Assembly (NCBI RefSeq): GCF_000297055.2
Contig: NC_022357.1
Location: 1,933,501 to 1,997,500 of the forward strand
Length of the DNA: 64,000 bases
Direction of reading: 5' to 3'
From: Sulfuricella denitrificans skB26
GTDB taxonomy: Bacteria > Pseudomonadota > Gammaproteobacteria > Burkholderiales > Sulfuricellaceae
Positions within the stretch are counted from its first letter, which is position 1. Every line of letters starts with the position of its first letter. Shown piece by piece: positions 7,898-17,140 of the stretch. The notes under the pieces were generated by a model, which was given only the letters and a program-made list of their open reading frames with translations, did not search any database and was not told the origin of the DNA. Both the position numbers and the translations under genes were made by a program.

Positions 7898-9166
7898 TTA
7901 ATAGTGCGCGTGACCCTCGTCCTCTTCGTCGGCATCCAGCGGCCATAGCTGGTGCGCATCGAGCAACAGGCGATAACGGGTTTCGGCCGCATCCAGGCGC
8001 GCCAGCGCGGCCGCCAGATTAGCTTCCAGCGCCTGTCTGCGCGCTGTCAGCACTTCCGGCAAACCCATCTCGCCTAGCGAATAGGCGCGCGCCATCAATT
8101 CGGCATTGCCGCGCATCTTCTCGGCTACGCTCTGGGCGCTTTGCCAGCCGCCGTAGGCAGCCTGGGCTGCCGCAAAGCTGTTGACCGACTCGGCAGTGAC
8201 CTTGCGCAAAATAGCCGCCTCGCGCTGTGCCGCCATCTCCGCCATTGCCCTGCCTTCGTCTGCCCGAGCCGAACGCGCGCCACCGGGGAAGGGAAACGAC
8301 ACATGCAGGCCGACGATGTGCTCGGCGCTGTCCCGTTCACCGCCAAAACGCAAGCCAACGGTGGGGTCAGGAAGTTTGTCGGCGGACGAGCGTTCCGAGT
8401 GCAGCCTTCCCAGCGACGCCTCGCTACGCGCCACACCAAGTTCGTGGTTGTGCCTGAGAATTTCTTCCTGCCAGTATTCCAGCCCCTGCTGCAAAGGCAC
8501 AGGAGCCGACGCAGGCACCGATGCCGGCAGGGAAATCGCCGGAAAGCGCTGGCCGAGCTCATTGGCAGCCACCTGCTCACGCAGCCTGGCCTGGTATAGC
8601 GTGCTTTCTGCCTGCGCCACAGCGGCTTCGGCAAGGTCGATTTCCAGCCGCGGCGCATCGCCCGCGCGCACCCGCTTGGCGACGATTCCAGCCTGCTTCT
8701 TCAACAGTTCCACTTGATTCGCCCATTGCTGCGACTGAGACCGCTCCCGGTTCCAGGAAAACCAGGCCTTGAGTAGAACACGCCCCGTTTCATGCAGCGC
8801 ATCGCCATACAGGGTGTGCGAACGCTCCACCTCGACATTGCCCATCTTGCCGTCGAGCGCGGCCTTGCCGGGCAGGCGGATAGCCCTCTCCAGCCCGATA
8901 TCCCATTCCCGGTAACGCTCGGAGGGATTGATGCTGCGCCGCTGCCCCATCACGCGCATGATGACCTCGTGCTCGCCAGCCTGCAGGCGCTGGCGCACCG
9001 CCTCGCCGACCTTGATGCCGGCCTGGGCGGACAGCACATCAGGGCTGCTCCTGATCGCTGCCTCAACGGCTGCCGGCGATGGCAGATCGGGATAATTGAC
9101 CAATGTTTCAGCTGCCATTGTGGGCAGTGGGACCGAGAGCATGATAAATAAAAGCATTCTGTTCAT
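7898..9166 (-). CDS. TolC-family outer-membrane channel of the RND metal efflux system (CzcC-like)
   Basis: The outer-membrane factor that completes the tripartite efflux pump. The signal peptide is MNRMLLFIMLSVPLPTMA. The body is alpha-helical with two repeated halves, as in TolC proteins: LEIDLAEAAVAQAE in the first and MARAYSLGEMGLPEVLTARR in the second. At 422 residues it has the CzcC length. The C-terminus is acidic and His-containing (DADEEDEGHAHY), which could touch metal. It overlaps the DUF3240 gene by ATGA and ends the operon; in classic czc operons this gene comes first, so the order is altered. Confidence 0.88.
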   Translation of the reverse strand: MNRMLLFIMLSVPLPTMAAETLVNYPDLPSPAAVEAAIRSSPDVLSAQAGIKVGEAVRQRLQAGEHEVIMRVMGQRRSINPSERYREWDIGLERAIRLPGKAALDGKMGNVEVERSHTLYGDALHETGRVLLKAWFSWNRERSQSQQWANQVELLKKQAGIVAKRVRAGDAPRLEIDLAEAAVAQAESTLYQARLREQVAANELGQRFPAISLPASVPASAPVPLQQGLEYWQEEILRHNHELGVARSEASLGRLHSERSSADKLPDPTVGLRFGGERDSAEHIVGLHVSFPFPGGARSARADEGRAMAEMAAQREAAILRKVTAESVNSFAAAQAAYGGWQSAQSVAEKMRGNAELMARAYSLGEMGLPEVLTARRQALEANLAAALARLDAAETRYRLLLDAHQLWPLDADEEDEGHAHY

Positions 9167-9474
9167 GCGAACCTCCCGAATTCATTGATTGGAGCTATCC
9201 AGTAAACGATATCCCGGCTCGGCAGGGTTTCCTTGAAATGGGCGATCAGCGTCTGTGCATCCTCATGCTCCATCGCCACCTCCATCTTCACCCGCCGCGC
9301 ACGGCCTCTTACCTGCTCGTTGACGCTGTGGTAGACGGCAACCTGGCCGTGGCCCTCAACCTCGTAAGTGGTAAAACCGCATGCCAGCTCAGGGTGCTCA
9401 AGCAAGTGGTCTATCATGTCCTCCTCCAGCGCCTTGGAAAAAACGATGGTCAGACAACAATCCGGTTGTTTCAT
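9163..9474 (-). CDS. DUF3240 family small protein of a metal efflux operon
   Basis: A 103-residue soluble protein with a ferredoxin-like alpha/beta pattern resembling PII-type and CutA-type folds, assigned to DUF3240 from its pattern (FSKALEEDMIDHLLEHP, then YWIAPINEFGRF at the end). Paired cysteines at residues 6-7 and histidines in the middle could bind metal. Family members are usually found between czcA and its partner genes; here it overlaps both czcA and the tolC gene by four bases. A role in sensing metal and modulating the pump is inference. Confidence 0.75.
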   Translation of the reverse strand: MKQPDCCLTIVFSKALEEDMIDHLLEHPELACGFTTYEVEGHGQVAVYHSVNEQVRGRARRVKMEVAMEHEDAQTLIAHFKETLPSRDIVYWIAPINEFGRFA

Positions 9475-12400
9475 TTTTTATCCTCTCCGACCACGCCGAA
9501 CCGCTGGTAAAGCAGCGGCAGGATGATCAATGTCAACAGTGTCGAGCTCAGCAGGCCGCCGATCACCACGATCGCCAACGGCTTCTGAATCTCCGAGCCG
9601 GGGCCGCTGGCGAACAGCAGTGGAACCAGACCGAAAGCAGTGATACTGGCGGTCATCATCACCGGCCGCAGGCGACGCCGGGAGCCCTCCACCACCACTT
9701 CAATCAGCGTCATGCCCTGATCCCGCAGCTGGTTGAAATAACTCACCATCACCACCCCGTTCAGCACCGCAATACCCAGCAGTGCGATGAATCCGACCGA
9801 CGCCGGGACCGACAGGTATTCGCCCGAGAGCCACAGCGCCCACACGCCCCCGATCAGGGCGAAGGGAATGTTGGCGAAGACCAGCCACGCCTGGCGCATC
9901 GAACCGAAGGTGGCGAACAACAGCAGATGGATCATGGCCAGAGCCACAGGGACCACGATGGCGAGCCGTGCTGCGGCGCGTTGCTGGTTCTCGAACTGGC
10001 CGCCCCAGGTGAGACTGTAGCCGGCTGGCGATGGCGCCAGTTTCTCCACCGCCAGCTTCGCCTCCTCGACAAAACTGACCAGGTCGCGGCCGCGCACGTT
10101 GCTTTGCACCACGGCGTAGCGCTGCGAGTTTTCCCGATCGATCTTGACCGGTCCATCCACCCGCTTGAGGTGAGCCACACTCGCCAGCGGCACGCTCTGG
10201 CCGGAAGGCAGGGTCAGGCGCAGGTCAGCGAACACCGCCGGGATATCGCGCACGGCATCGCTGCCGCGAAGCAATACCGGCGTGCGCCGCACGCCTTCCA
10301 TCACCATGCCCAGCACCTGACCTTCAAGCTGGGAGCGCAGGGCGTTGCCGATCTCATCTACCGTCAGCCCCATACGTCCTGCGGCAAGGCGGTCGATCTC
10401 GATTTGCATGTACTGCACCCCATCGTTCATCACCCGGTAAACGTCCTCGCTACCCTTGATGCCCTTGAGCACGGTCTCGATTTTTTCCGCCTGCTGGTTG
10501 AGGGTGGCGAGATCGGGACCGAAAACCTTCACCGCGACGTCGCCGCGCACGCCGATGACCATCTCGGAAACACGCATATCGATGGGCTGGGTGAAGCTGT
10601 GGGAGATACCGGGAAAGTCCTTGAGCACCTCGCGCAACTGGTCGGTGAGCCATTCCTTGTCCGGCTTGCGCCACTGATCGCGCGGCTTCAGCACCAGGAA
10701 AGTATCGGTCTGGTTAAAGCCCATCGGATCAAGACCCAGTTCGTCCGAACCCGCGCGCGCCACTATCCCTTTCACTTCCGGCACCCGCGCCATGATCGCT
10801 TGCTGCAGGCGCAGATCCAGCGCCATCGATTCCTCCAGGCTAATAGAAGGCAATTTCTCCACGCCGATGATGATATCGCCCTCATCCATCGTCGGCATGA
10901 AGGTCTTGCCGATCATCGGATAAACCGCCACCGTCATGGCCAGCGCAGCCACCGCGCCGATGGCCACCAGCTTGGCATGCTTGAGTGCCCAGCCGAGTGC
11001 TGGCATGTAAACCGCAGTGAGCTTGCGCACCAGCCACGGGTCACCATGGGCGCCCTGTTTCAACATGTAGGACGCCAGCACCGGGATCGCGGTGAGCGAC
11101 AGGATCAGCGAGCCGGCCAGCGCGAACACAATGGTCAGCGCCACCGGGATGAACAGCTTGCCTTCCAGACCCTGCAAGGTCAGCAGAGGCAGGAACACCA
11201 CGATGATGATCACCACGCCGGAGGCCACCGGCATCACCACTTCCTTGACCGCCCGATAAATCACATGCAGATGCGGGATATTCTTCGAACTCTGGTCGTG
11301 GGCGAGATGTGAAACCACGTTCTCCACCACGACCACAGCGGCGTCCACCAGCATACCGATGGCGATGGCAAGTCCGCCCAGGCTCATCAGGTTGGCCGAC
11401 ATTCCGAATAAACTCATCAGAATAAAAGTGAACAGCGCTGCCAGCGGCAGCGTGACCGCCACCACGATGGCGGCACGCAGATTTCCTAAAAACAGCAGGA
11501 GCAGAATCACCACCAGAACGATCGCTTCCATCAACGCCCTGGAAACTGTGCCGACAGCGCGCTCCACCAGACTGCCACGATCATAGAAAATCTCGGTCTT
11601 TACGCCGGGCGGGAACGAAGGCGCGATTTCCTTCAGTCTCGCTTTGACGCCGTTCACCACGGTCTGCGCATTAGCACCGCGCAAGCCCAGCACCAGCCCT
11701 TCCACTGCCTCACCCTTGCCATCCTTGGTGACAGCGCCATAACGACTCAGGTTGCCAATGCGCACCTTTGCCACGTCGCCCACGCGGACCGCCTGGCCGT
11801 CGCGGTTACTGACGACGATGGCGCGCAGGTCGTCGAGGCTCTTGATCGCCCCCTCGCTACGCACCAGCAGAACTTCCTCGCCATCCTTGAGTCGGCCAGC
11901 ACCGTCATTACGATTATTGACCTCCAGAGCCTGCTGCAACTGTGCCATGGCAATGCCGCGCGCCTGCATGGCCGCGTTGTCCGGCACCACTTCAAAGGTG
12001 CGCACCAGGCCACCCAGCGCATTGACATCCGCCACGCCCGGCAAGGTACGCAACGCCGGGCGGATCACCCAGTCGAGCAAGGCGCGCCGTTCCAGCGGGG
12101 TGAGATCACCGCCTTCGATGGTAAACATCAGCATTTCGCCCAGCGGCGTGGTGATCGGCGCAAGTCCGCCACTGACGCCGGCGGGCAGGTCTTTCATTAC
12201 CCCGCCCAAGCGTTCCGCCACCTGATTGCGCGCCCAGTAGATGTCGGTACCATCCTCGAAATCGATGGTGATGTCGGTCAGCGCATACTTCGATACCGAA
12301 CGCAGGATTTTCTTGTAAGGGATGCCCAGGAGTTCCACCTCGATCGGCGCCACGATGCGCGACTCGACCTCCTCCGGCGTCATCCCCGGCGCCTTGATGA

Positions 12401-12548
12401 TGACCTTGACCTGGGTCGATGAAACATCGGGAAAAGCATCGATCGGCAATTTCTTGAAGGCGAACGCACCCGCAGCGATGAGTATCAAGGTGGTCACGAT
12501 CACCGCCAGCCGCTGGGTGAGGGCAAATTCGATTATCCGCGTCAGCAT
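9471..12548 (-). CDS. czcA: Heavy-metal efflux RND transporter, CzcA/CusA family
   Basis: The inner-membrane proton-driven pump (1025 residues from ATG 12548). Twelve membrane segments are expected; the first is LAVIVTTLILIAAGAFAF and others are plain in the middle and C-terminal thirds. The TM4 signature reads AIGMLVDAAVVVVEN: the second Asp and the Glu of the CzcA motif are kept but the first Asp is Ala, as in CusA. The porter region (TQPIDMRVSEMVIGVR) is closer to CzcA, and a CusA first methionine is not seen (EGDIIIGVEKLP). The metal is therefore unclear. The start codon shares a base with the adaptor's stop (TAATG). Confidence 0.9.
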   Translation of the reverse strand: MLTRIIEFALTQRLAVIVTTLILIAAGAFAFKKLPIDAFPDVSSTQVKVIIKAPGMTPEEVESRIVAPIEVELLGIPYKKILRSVSKYALTDITIDFEDGTDIYWARNQVAERLGGVMKDLPAGVSGGLAPITTPLGEMLMFTIEGGDLTPLERRALLDWVIRPALRTLPGVADVNALGGLVRTFEVVPDNAAMQARGIAMAQLQQALEVNNRNDGAGRLKDGEEVLLVRSEGAIKSLDDLRAIVVSNRDGQAVRVGDVAKVRIGNLSRYGAVTKDGKGEAVEGLVLGLRGANAQTVVNGVKARLKEIAPSFPPGVKTEIFYDRGSLVERAVGTVSRALMEAIVLVVILLLLFLGNLRAAIVVAVTLPLAALFTFILMSLFGMSANLMSLGGLAIAIGMLVDAAVVVVENVVSHLAHDQSSKNIPHLHVIYRAVKEVVMPVASGVVIIIVVFLPLLTLQGLEGKLFIPVALTIVFALAGSLILSLTAIPVLASYMLKQGAHGDPWLVRKLTAVYMPALGWALKHAKLVAIGAVAALAMTVAVYPMIGKTFMPTMDEGDIIIGVEKLPSISLEESMALDLRLQQAIMARVPEVKGIVARAGSDELGLDPMGFNQTDTFLVLKPRDQWRKPDKEWLTDQLREVLKDFPGISHSFTQPIDMRVSEMVIGVRGDVAVKVFGPDLATLNQQAEKIETVLKGIKGSEDVYRVMNDGVQYMQIEIDRLAAGRMGLTVDEIGNALRSQLEGQVLGMVMEGVRRTPVLLRGSDAVRDIPAVFADLRLTLPSGQSVPLASVAHLKRVDGPVKIDRENSQRYAVVQSNVRGRDLVSFVEEAKLAVEKLAPSPAGYSLTWGGQFENQQRAAARLAIVVPVALAMIHLLLFATFGSMRQAWLVFANIPFALIGGVWALWLSGEYLSVPASVGFIALLGIAVLNGVVMVSYFNQLRDQGMTLIEVVVEGSRRRLRPVMMTASITAFGLVPLLFASGPGSEIQKPLAIVVIGGLLSSTLLTLIILPLLYQRFGVVGEDKK

Positions 12549-13666
12549 TATTCGCCTCCCGCCGCCAGCCCTTGCCACATCGCCTTGAGCGAAACCGTGC
12601 CGCTCACTGCGATGCGCTCGTCACCCTTGAATTCCGCAATCACCACACTGTTCCCCGCCGTCTCACCACCCAGCTTCACTGACTTGGCGAGAAAGCCCGT
12701 CGTAGTCTGCACGAATACATAGGCTTGCTCGCGCTGCCGCACCAACGCGCTATTGGGTACATGCCAGTGCTTGTCATCACTGTCCACGGCCAGCACGGCC
12801 TCGACGAACTGGCCAGGACGCAGATTCTCCGCGCCCTGGCGGATCTCGGCACGCACCGTCACGGTCTGACTGCCTTCCTCCACGCCACGACCGATTTGCG
12901 CCACTTTTCCACTTGCCTGATAAGCCGGCACGCTAACCGCTCCACCTGCCTTCAGGCCGGCAACCTGTGCCAGCGGCGCCTGAATGTCCAACCACAGCGG
13001 CACGATCTGTGCCAGTTTGGCCAATGGCATGGCCGCCTCAATACGCTGGCCCGGTACCGCCATCAATTCAAGCGCGACACCATTGACCGGCGCGGTGATC
13101 TCGATGGTGCTGAACATGGCATGGCTCTTTTCCAGCCGCTGCAATGCGGCGGAGCTCAGGCCTGCAAGCGCAAGAGCCTGGCGGCGCTCGGACAATGCCG
13201 CCACCGCTTCGACGTGACGGCCCTTTGCGGCAAGATATCGGCTTTCGGCGACTATGCCTTCCTTGAACAATTTCTCATCGCGGCTCAGTGATTCGCGTGC
13301 CAGTTGCTCCTGTGTCGCCGCCTGCAGGAAGCCGCGCTGAATTTCCACCAAGCCTGGGCTCTGCAAACGAGCCAGAACCTGACCTTTTTTTACCACCTGA
13401 TTGGGCGACACTAATATAGTTTCAACCATCCCGGCAAGCGGTGCACTGACAATGTGCAACTGATGGTTCGGTATCACCACCCTCGCAGGCAATCCTTTTC
13501 CGCCCGTCGTGACAGTACTGGCGAGCGGTGCCGTAGCTACGCCCATAGCCTTGGCCTGAGCCGGGGACAACTTGATTTCATCGCCAGCTTGCAGCGGTGT
13601 TGCAACAATAAAACCGCATAGCAACAGCGCTCCCAGGGAAGCGCGCAAATATTGCGCTTTCCGCAT
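12548..13666 (-). CDS. czcB: Periplasmic adaptor (membrane fusion) protein of the RND metal efflux system
   Basis: CzcB-like adaptor linking pump and TolC channel. The N-terminal segment to about residue 28 is a signal peptide (ASLGALLLCGFIVATPLQA). The lipoyl half-motifs are VSAPLAGMVETILVSPNQ and ITAPVNGVALELM, flanking a helical hairpin, followed by beta-barrel and membrane-proximal domains. At 372 residues it is of normal adaptor length. AAGGAG lies just upstream of the ATG. There is no long His-rich N-terminal extension of the Ralstonia CzcB type. It is cotranscribed with the pump. Confidence 0.9.
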   Translation of the reverse strand: MRKAQYLRASLGALLLCGFIVATPLQAGDEIKLSPAQAKAMGVATAPLASTVTTGGKGLPARVVIPNHQLHIVSAPLAGMVETILVSPNQVVKKGQVLARLQSPGLVEIQRGFLQAATQEQLARESLSRDEKLFKEGIVAESRYLAAKGRHVEAVAALSERRQALALAGLSSAALQRLEKSHAMFSTIEITAPVNGVALELMAVPGQRIEAAMPLAKLAQIVPLWLDIQAPLAQVAGLKAGGAVSVPAYQASGKVAQIGRGVEEGSQTVTVRAEIRQGAENLRPGQFVEAVLAVDSDDKHWHVPNSALVRQREQAYVFVQTTTGFLAKSVKLGGETAGNSVVIAEFKGDERIAVSGTVSLKAMWQGLAAGGE

Positions 13667-13758
13667 ATCTGTCTCCTTAAAAAATACGAAATAGACCCGC
13701 CATTTCTCCAGCGAGAAAACGGCAGCAAAGATGATGCACCAGCTAACTTAAGGAATGC

Positions 13759-14145
13759 TTAAACGAATGCGGGCGGCGCCTGGGAGGGAGGCGGCCCGGC
13801 CCGGAAGGGCATATAGGGAAGTATAGAGGGTGATGCAATAGCAACAAGGTAAGTCGAATAAGGCGCGTTCAAGCAGAGAGCACCAGGCGGCGCGCCGTTA
13901 AAGCCATCATTCGTGAGGTCGCGCTTGAATTCACAGGCGGCGCCGACCACGGGCGAGTCGCTCATGTCGGCCTTGAGCTCCGTTGCATGCTCCACATGGA
14001 AAGCCGACGACTCCAAACCCAGGTCATGAACATGCACATGAGATGAAACATGCACGCCGCCCGCATGGGCGTGCAAAACCGGCACCAGACATTGGAGGAA
14101 TGTCAGAACCAGTAACAGGCAGTAATTCTTTACAGTCTTACTCAT
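13759..14145 (-). CDS. Small exported His-rich protein at the head of the metal efflux operon
   Basis: I do not recognise a family. From ATG 14145 it is 128 residues. It starts with a signal peptide (KNYCLLLVLTFLQCLVPVLHA), followed by a His-rich stretch (HAHAGGVHVSSHVHVHD) suited to binding Zn, Cu or Ni in the periplasm. The C-terminus is Pro-rich (PFRAGPPPSQAPPAFV). It precedes the adaptor gene by about 90 bases on the same strand. Such short His-rich leaders are common before RND metal operons; a metal-sensing or buffering role is inference. Confidence 0.6.
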   Translation of the reverse strand: MSKTVKNYCLLLVLTFLQCLVPVLHAHAGGVHVSSHVHVHDLGLESSAFHVEHATELKADMSDSPVVGAACEFKRDLTNDGFNGAPPGALCLNAPYSTYLVAIASPSILPYMPFRAGPPPSQAPPAFV

Positions 14146-14343
14146 AGACACATTCTAAACCAGAATTTCCACGAGCGACAATCTTTTTACTATTGGCAAA
14201 GCCCGACGAGGGAGTTAGGATGCGGCTAGGAGCCTATCATAGGTGTGTGGTAATCCACGACACGCGCCATTTGGCACGGATGCTACCCAAGAGCACATTG
14301 ATTTAATTGCCTCTATTTCAGGCACACTTCTTGCGACAAGCCT

Positions 14344-14817
14344 ATGAAATCTTTTTCGGATAAATTGTTATGGGGCATTATAGTATTGCTGGCTGCAGCC
14401 ATGGCCATTACGGCAGCGGTCAAACTGTCGCCTCTGCTCAACCCGCCGCAAGATATCAGCCTGCCGCTGAATGCGGCTTGCGATCTGCATCAAGGACCAT
14501 GTACCACCTCACTACCCGGCGGAGGGCGCCTGGAATTCTCCCTGGAGCCCCGACCGATCCCGGTGCTGAGACCGCTCAGGCTGCAAGTGCGGGCCACCGG
14601 CATCAAGGCCGATTCGGTGGAAGTGGATTTTGCCGGCGTGGACATGAAGATGGCTTTCAACCGCCCGCGCCTGGTGTCCGGCAAAGAGGGCCTGTTTACC
14701 GGGGAAGCCACACTGCCGGTGTGCGTACGCAACAAAATGGCCTGGCAGGCGACCGTACTGGTCGAGGCCGACGGTCAGCGAATTGCAGTGCCATTCAGAT
14801 TTGAAACGAAACGATAA
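14344..14817 (+). CDS. Membrane-anchored protein of the copper-delivery operon
   Basis: A 157-residue protein with one N-terminal membrane segment (LLWGIIVLLAAAMAITAAV), then a periplasmic beta-rich domain with three cysteines (NAACDLHQGPC and LPVCVRN) and a Met-rich piece (GVDMKMAF). I cannot name a family. It lies four bases before the SCO gene and is followed by PCuAC, so it probably assists copper delivery to an oxidase. It is divergent from the metal efflux operon, with about 200 bases of shared regulatory DNA between. Confidence 0.7.
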   Translation: MKSFSDKLLWGIIVLLAAAMAITAAVKLSPLLNPPQDISLPLNAACDLHQGPCTTSLPGGGRLEFSLEPRPIPVLRPLRLQVRATGIKADSVEVDFAGVDMKMAFNRPRLVSGKEGLFTGEATLPVCVRNKMAWQATVLVEADGQRIAVPFRFETKR

Positions 14818-14821
14818 AACC

Positions 14822-15430
14822 ATGAAAAAAATTCTTGTCGCCATCATCGTAGCACTCGGCTTGTCGCTAGTCTGGGCCATTACGGTGTGGCAGCCCTCCA
14901 GTAATCAATCCGGCACCCACTCCCCACTCGGCTTGGCGGAAGTTCCCCGTGGCGGAGACTTTACCCTGCGCTCTCCGGACGGCCCGCTGGCGCTGCATGA
15001 TCTGAAAGGCAAGGTGGTACTGCTGTATTTCGGTTATACCTTCTGCCCGGATATCTGTCCGACTTCGCTCGCCTTCACTTCCCAAGCGCTTGCCTCGCTC
15101 AACGAAGCAGAGCAGAAAAAGGTGCAGATGCTGTTTGTCACGGTGGATCCGGAGCGCGACACGCTGGACAAACTCAAGACCTACACCGCGTATTTTAACC
15201 CCAACATTGTGGGGCTGAGCGGCACACCGGAGGAAATCGCCAAAGTCGCCAAACTTTACGGCGCGAGCTATTCCAAGCAGAATACCGAATCGGCCGGCGG
15301 CTACGTAGTTGATCATTCAGCGTACACTTACGTCATTACGCCCGACGGCAGCCTGCTCAAAACTCTCGATCACGGCACCCCGCCAGCGCAGGTCGTCGAA
15401 GCAATCCGTGCTGCAATACAAGTGAAATAA
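14822..15430 (+). CDS. SCO1/SenC family copper chaperone
   Basis: A membrane-anchored thioredoxin-fold protein that delivers copper to cytochrome oxidase CuA or reduces its cysteines. The N-terminal anchor is VAIIVALGLSLVWAITVW. The copper ligands are C75 and C79 in FCPDICP plus H165 in VDHSAYTYVI. FVTVDPERDT and YFGYTFCP are family hallmarks. The ATG at 14822 is chosen over an upstream frame because the anchor begins at once. It is the second gene of a three-gene copper set. Confidence 0.93.
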   Translation: MKKILVAIIVALGLSLVWAITVWQPSSNQSGTHSPLGLAEVPRGGDFTLRSPDGPLALHDLKGKVVLLYFGYTFCPDICPTSLAFTSQALASLNEAEQKKVQMLFVTVDPERDTLDKLKTYTAYFNPNIVGLSGTPEEIAKVAKLYGASYSKQNTESAGGYVVDHSAYTYVITPDGSLLKTLDHGTPPAQVVEAIRAAIQVK

Positions 15431-15455
15431 ATTTTATCAACTGAAGGAGAAAAGC

Positions 15456-15956
15456 ATGACTGACAAGTTCCGTTCCATCCGCATCGCCGCTTGCGTTCTG
15501 GCCACACTGATTGCCGCCCCGGCATTGGCGGGTTCCGCCGCAGAGAGCATTTCCGCCGACGACCCCTATGTGCGCATGGTACCTCCCGGCATGACTGTCT
15601 CTGGCGCGTTCATGGTACTCAAGAACGCCGACAGCAAGGATCACAAAGTGGTCAAGGCAGACAGCCCGGCGGCCAAGGCGACGGAATTGCACACTCACAC
15701 CAACGATGGTGGCGTAATGAAAATGCGTCAGGTCAAGGACATCGAGATCAAGACCAAGGGCGAAGCCGTACTCAAACCCGGCAGCCTGCACGTGATGCTG
15801 ATCGGCCTGAAACAGGAACTCAAGGAAGGTGATAACGTAGCGATCACGCTGACCTTCGAGGACGGTAGCAGCAAGAAAGTTGAAGCACCGGTACGCAAAA
15901 TCCAGACCGAAATGAAAATGGAAATGAATCATGACCACGAGGGCATGAAACACTAA
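15456..15956 (+). CDS. PCuAC family periplasmic copper chaperone
   Basis: A 166-residue exported copper chaperone. The signal peptide ends near PALAGSAAE. The copper-site pattern of the family is visible: GAFMVLKN, then HTHTNDGGVMKMRQV and later GSLHVMLIGL. The C-terminal tail is Met/His-rich (MKMEMNHDHEGMKH) and could hold extra Cu. GAAGGAG lies ten bases before the ATG. It follows the SCO gene by 25 bases, the usual partnership for CuA assembly. Confidence 0.93.
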   Translation: MTDKFRSIRIAACVLATLIAAPALAGSAAESISADDPYVRMVPPGMTVSGAFMVLKNADSKDHKVVKADSPAAKATELHTHTNDGGVMKMRQVKDIEIKTKGEAVLKPGSLHVMLIGLKQELKEGDNVAITLTFEDGSSKKVEAPVRKIQTEMKMEMNHDHEGMKH

Positions 15957-15965
15957 GCCACATAC

Positions 15966-15990
15966 TCACCCGCCCACCTCGGACGGGTGA
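15966..15990 (+). terminator. Hairpin after the copper-chaperone operon, terminator-like
   Basis: A 7-bp perfect stem (TCACCCG at 15966-15972 with CGGGTGA at 15984-15990) sits ten bases after the PCuAC stop. The T-tract is weak, so it may be a weak intrinsic terminator or an mRNA-end structure. The rest of 15991-16201 has no gene I can support. Confidence 0.5.
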
Positions 15991-16201
15991 GGGCCTTCTG
16001 CCGCACCTCCCCATGACTTGATTTTATTACCGTCTATTTCAGTCAGCCAGACTTTAGAACACCCTTTCCCCTGCAATATTGTCTTTTCAGCACGAATCGC
16101 CAGAGAAGAACCTATACTGGATTTGATAGTCTGAACTGAAAAGCAATGCGTCCAGCATGGAATCTGTAGTCGTTTCGATTGCCGAGCGTGAGGAGTGGGC
16201 C

Positions 16202-16571
16202 GTGAACACACCGCATAGGGAGCCATGGAATTTCAACGACTGGATGGCACTCAGCCGATCAGACCCCACGGCTTTCGAGGAAAGGCGCAGACGCGTGATT
16301 GAGGAGGCCATTGCGCGTGCTCCGCACCACAGACATCCCCCGGTTGCGCGCCCTGCAATGGCGCATCGACATGGCGCGTAGCAAGGCGAGCAATCCGCTC
16401 TCGGCCTGCATCCGGCTATACAACATGATGTGGGAAACACTCAACGGCGAGAATAGCATGATGTCCGCAATCGGGAGACTGACGGGATCAACTCCTGCCT
16501 CTTCGGGGGAAGGACGGCTTCCCCATTCAGCCAAAATATTGACATTCAAGCCCCGCAAACGGCTCCCCTGA
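16202..16571 (+). pseudogene. DUF3135-like small protein, frameshifted
   Basis: Two adjacent frames join into one about 122-residue protein. The first half (from GTG 16202: PWNFNDWMALSRSDPTAFEE) leads to RRRVIEEAIARAP. The sequence then continues in the +1 frame as TDIPRLRALQWRIDMARSKA and NPLSACIRLYNMMWETL. The combined order resembles DUF3135 proteins as I know them. The break is at about 16325-16330, where one extra C in CACCAC would explain it. GAGGAG lies eight bases before the GTG, so the start looks genuine. It may be a true pseudogene, a sequencing error or a programmed shift. Confidence 0.55.
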
Positions 16572-16603
16572 TACCCCGCATTTTCCCGCCAAACCGGAAA
16601 GTG

Positions 16604-17095
16604 CTAGTGCAGACTAGGCATATCTTCCCCGTCCGCCCTGCCGCTGGCGATTTCGGATGGTGTGGCGTCATTGACCGACACCACGTTCACGACGAAGGTC
16701 ACCGTCTGGCCAGCCATAGGGTGATTGGCGTCGATAGTCAGCTTGCCATTCTCGATCTTGGTGACGAAAAACTTCATCGCCTCGCCCTTATCGTTCTCGA
16801 ACTCCACCTCGGCACCCATATGACGAAATTCCGGCGGCACGTTGTCGATGTCGTCGGTGAAGGTCAGTTCAGAATGATGGCTGCCGAACCCTTCCTGCGG
16901 ATTCAGTGTAACTTCGATCTTATCGCCGGCAACTCGGCCTTCCAGCGCTGCTTCGATTTTCTCGAACAGTCCGCTGTCAGCCCCGTGGACGTAGCCAATC
17001 GGCATGTCGTACTGCTCGAAGACCTTGCCACTCTCGTCCAGAATCACATAAGTCACGTGTACTGTCTTGTTCCTGCCGATTTTCTGCTCAGCCAT
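16604..17095 (-). CDS. FKBP-type peptidyl-prolyl isomerase, SlyD/SlpA-like
   Basis: A 163-residue cytoplasmic prolyl isomerase and chaperone. It opens with GRNKTVHVTYVILDESGKVFEQ and has the split FKBP domain with an inserted flap (PQEGFGSHHSEL to FFVTKIENGKLTIDANHPMAG), as in SlyD. It lacks the long His/Cys-rich nickel tail of E. coli SlyD, ending in GRADGEDMPSLH. It stands alone between a broken gene and the GH57 genes. Confidence 0.9.
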   Translation of the reverse strand: MAEQKIGRNKTVHVTYVILDESGKVFEQYDMPIGYVHGADSGLFEKIEAALEGRVAGDKIEVTLNPQEGFGSHHSELTFTDDIDNVPPEFRHMGAEVEFENDKGEAMKFFVTKIENGKLTIDANHPMAGQTVTFVVNVVSVNDATPSEIASGRADGEDMPSLH

Positions 17096-17140
17096 GAAGG
17101 TAATTCCTGATCGGGTAAAAAAGCTGGTTATTGTAGCAGC

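Noticed and set aside
9381-11312. A 643-codon open frame antisense to the RND pump.
   Set aside because: It is a shadow of GC-rich coding sequence: His/Arg/Gln-rich with no domain, wholly inside czcA and its neighbours.
14321-14334. Sigma-54-like GG-N10-GC (GGCACACTTCTTGC) before the copper-delivery operon.
   Set aside because: The transcript would start at or just after the ATG at 14344, leaving no ribosome site, and no enhancer-binding protein gene is near.
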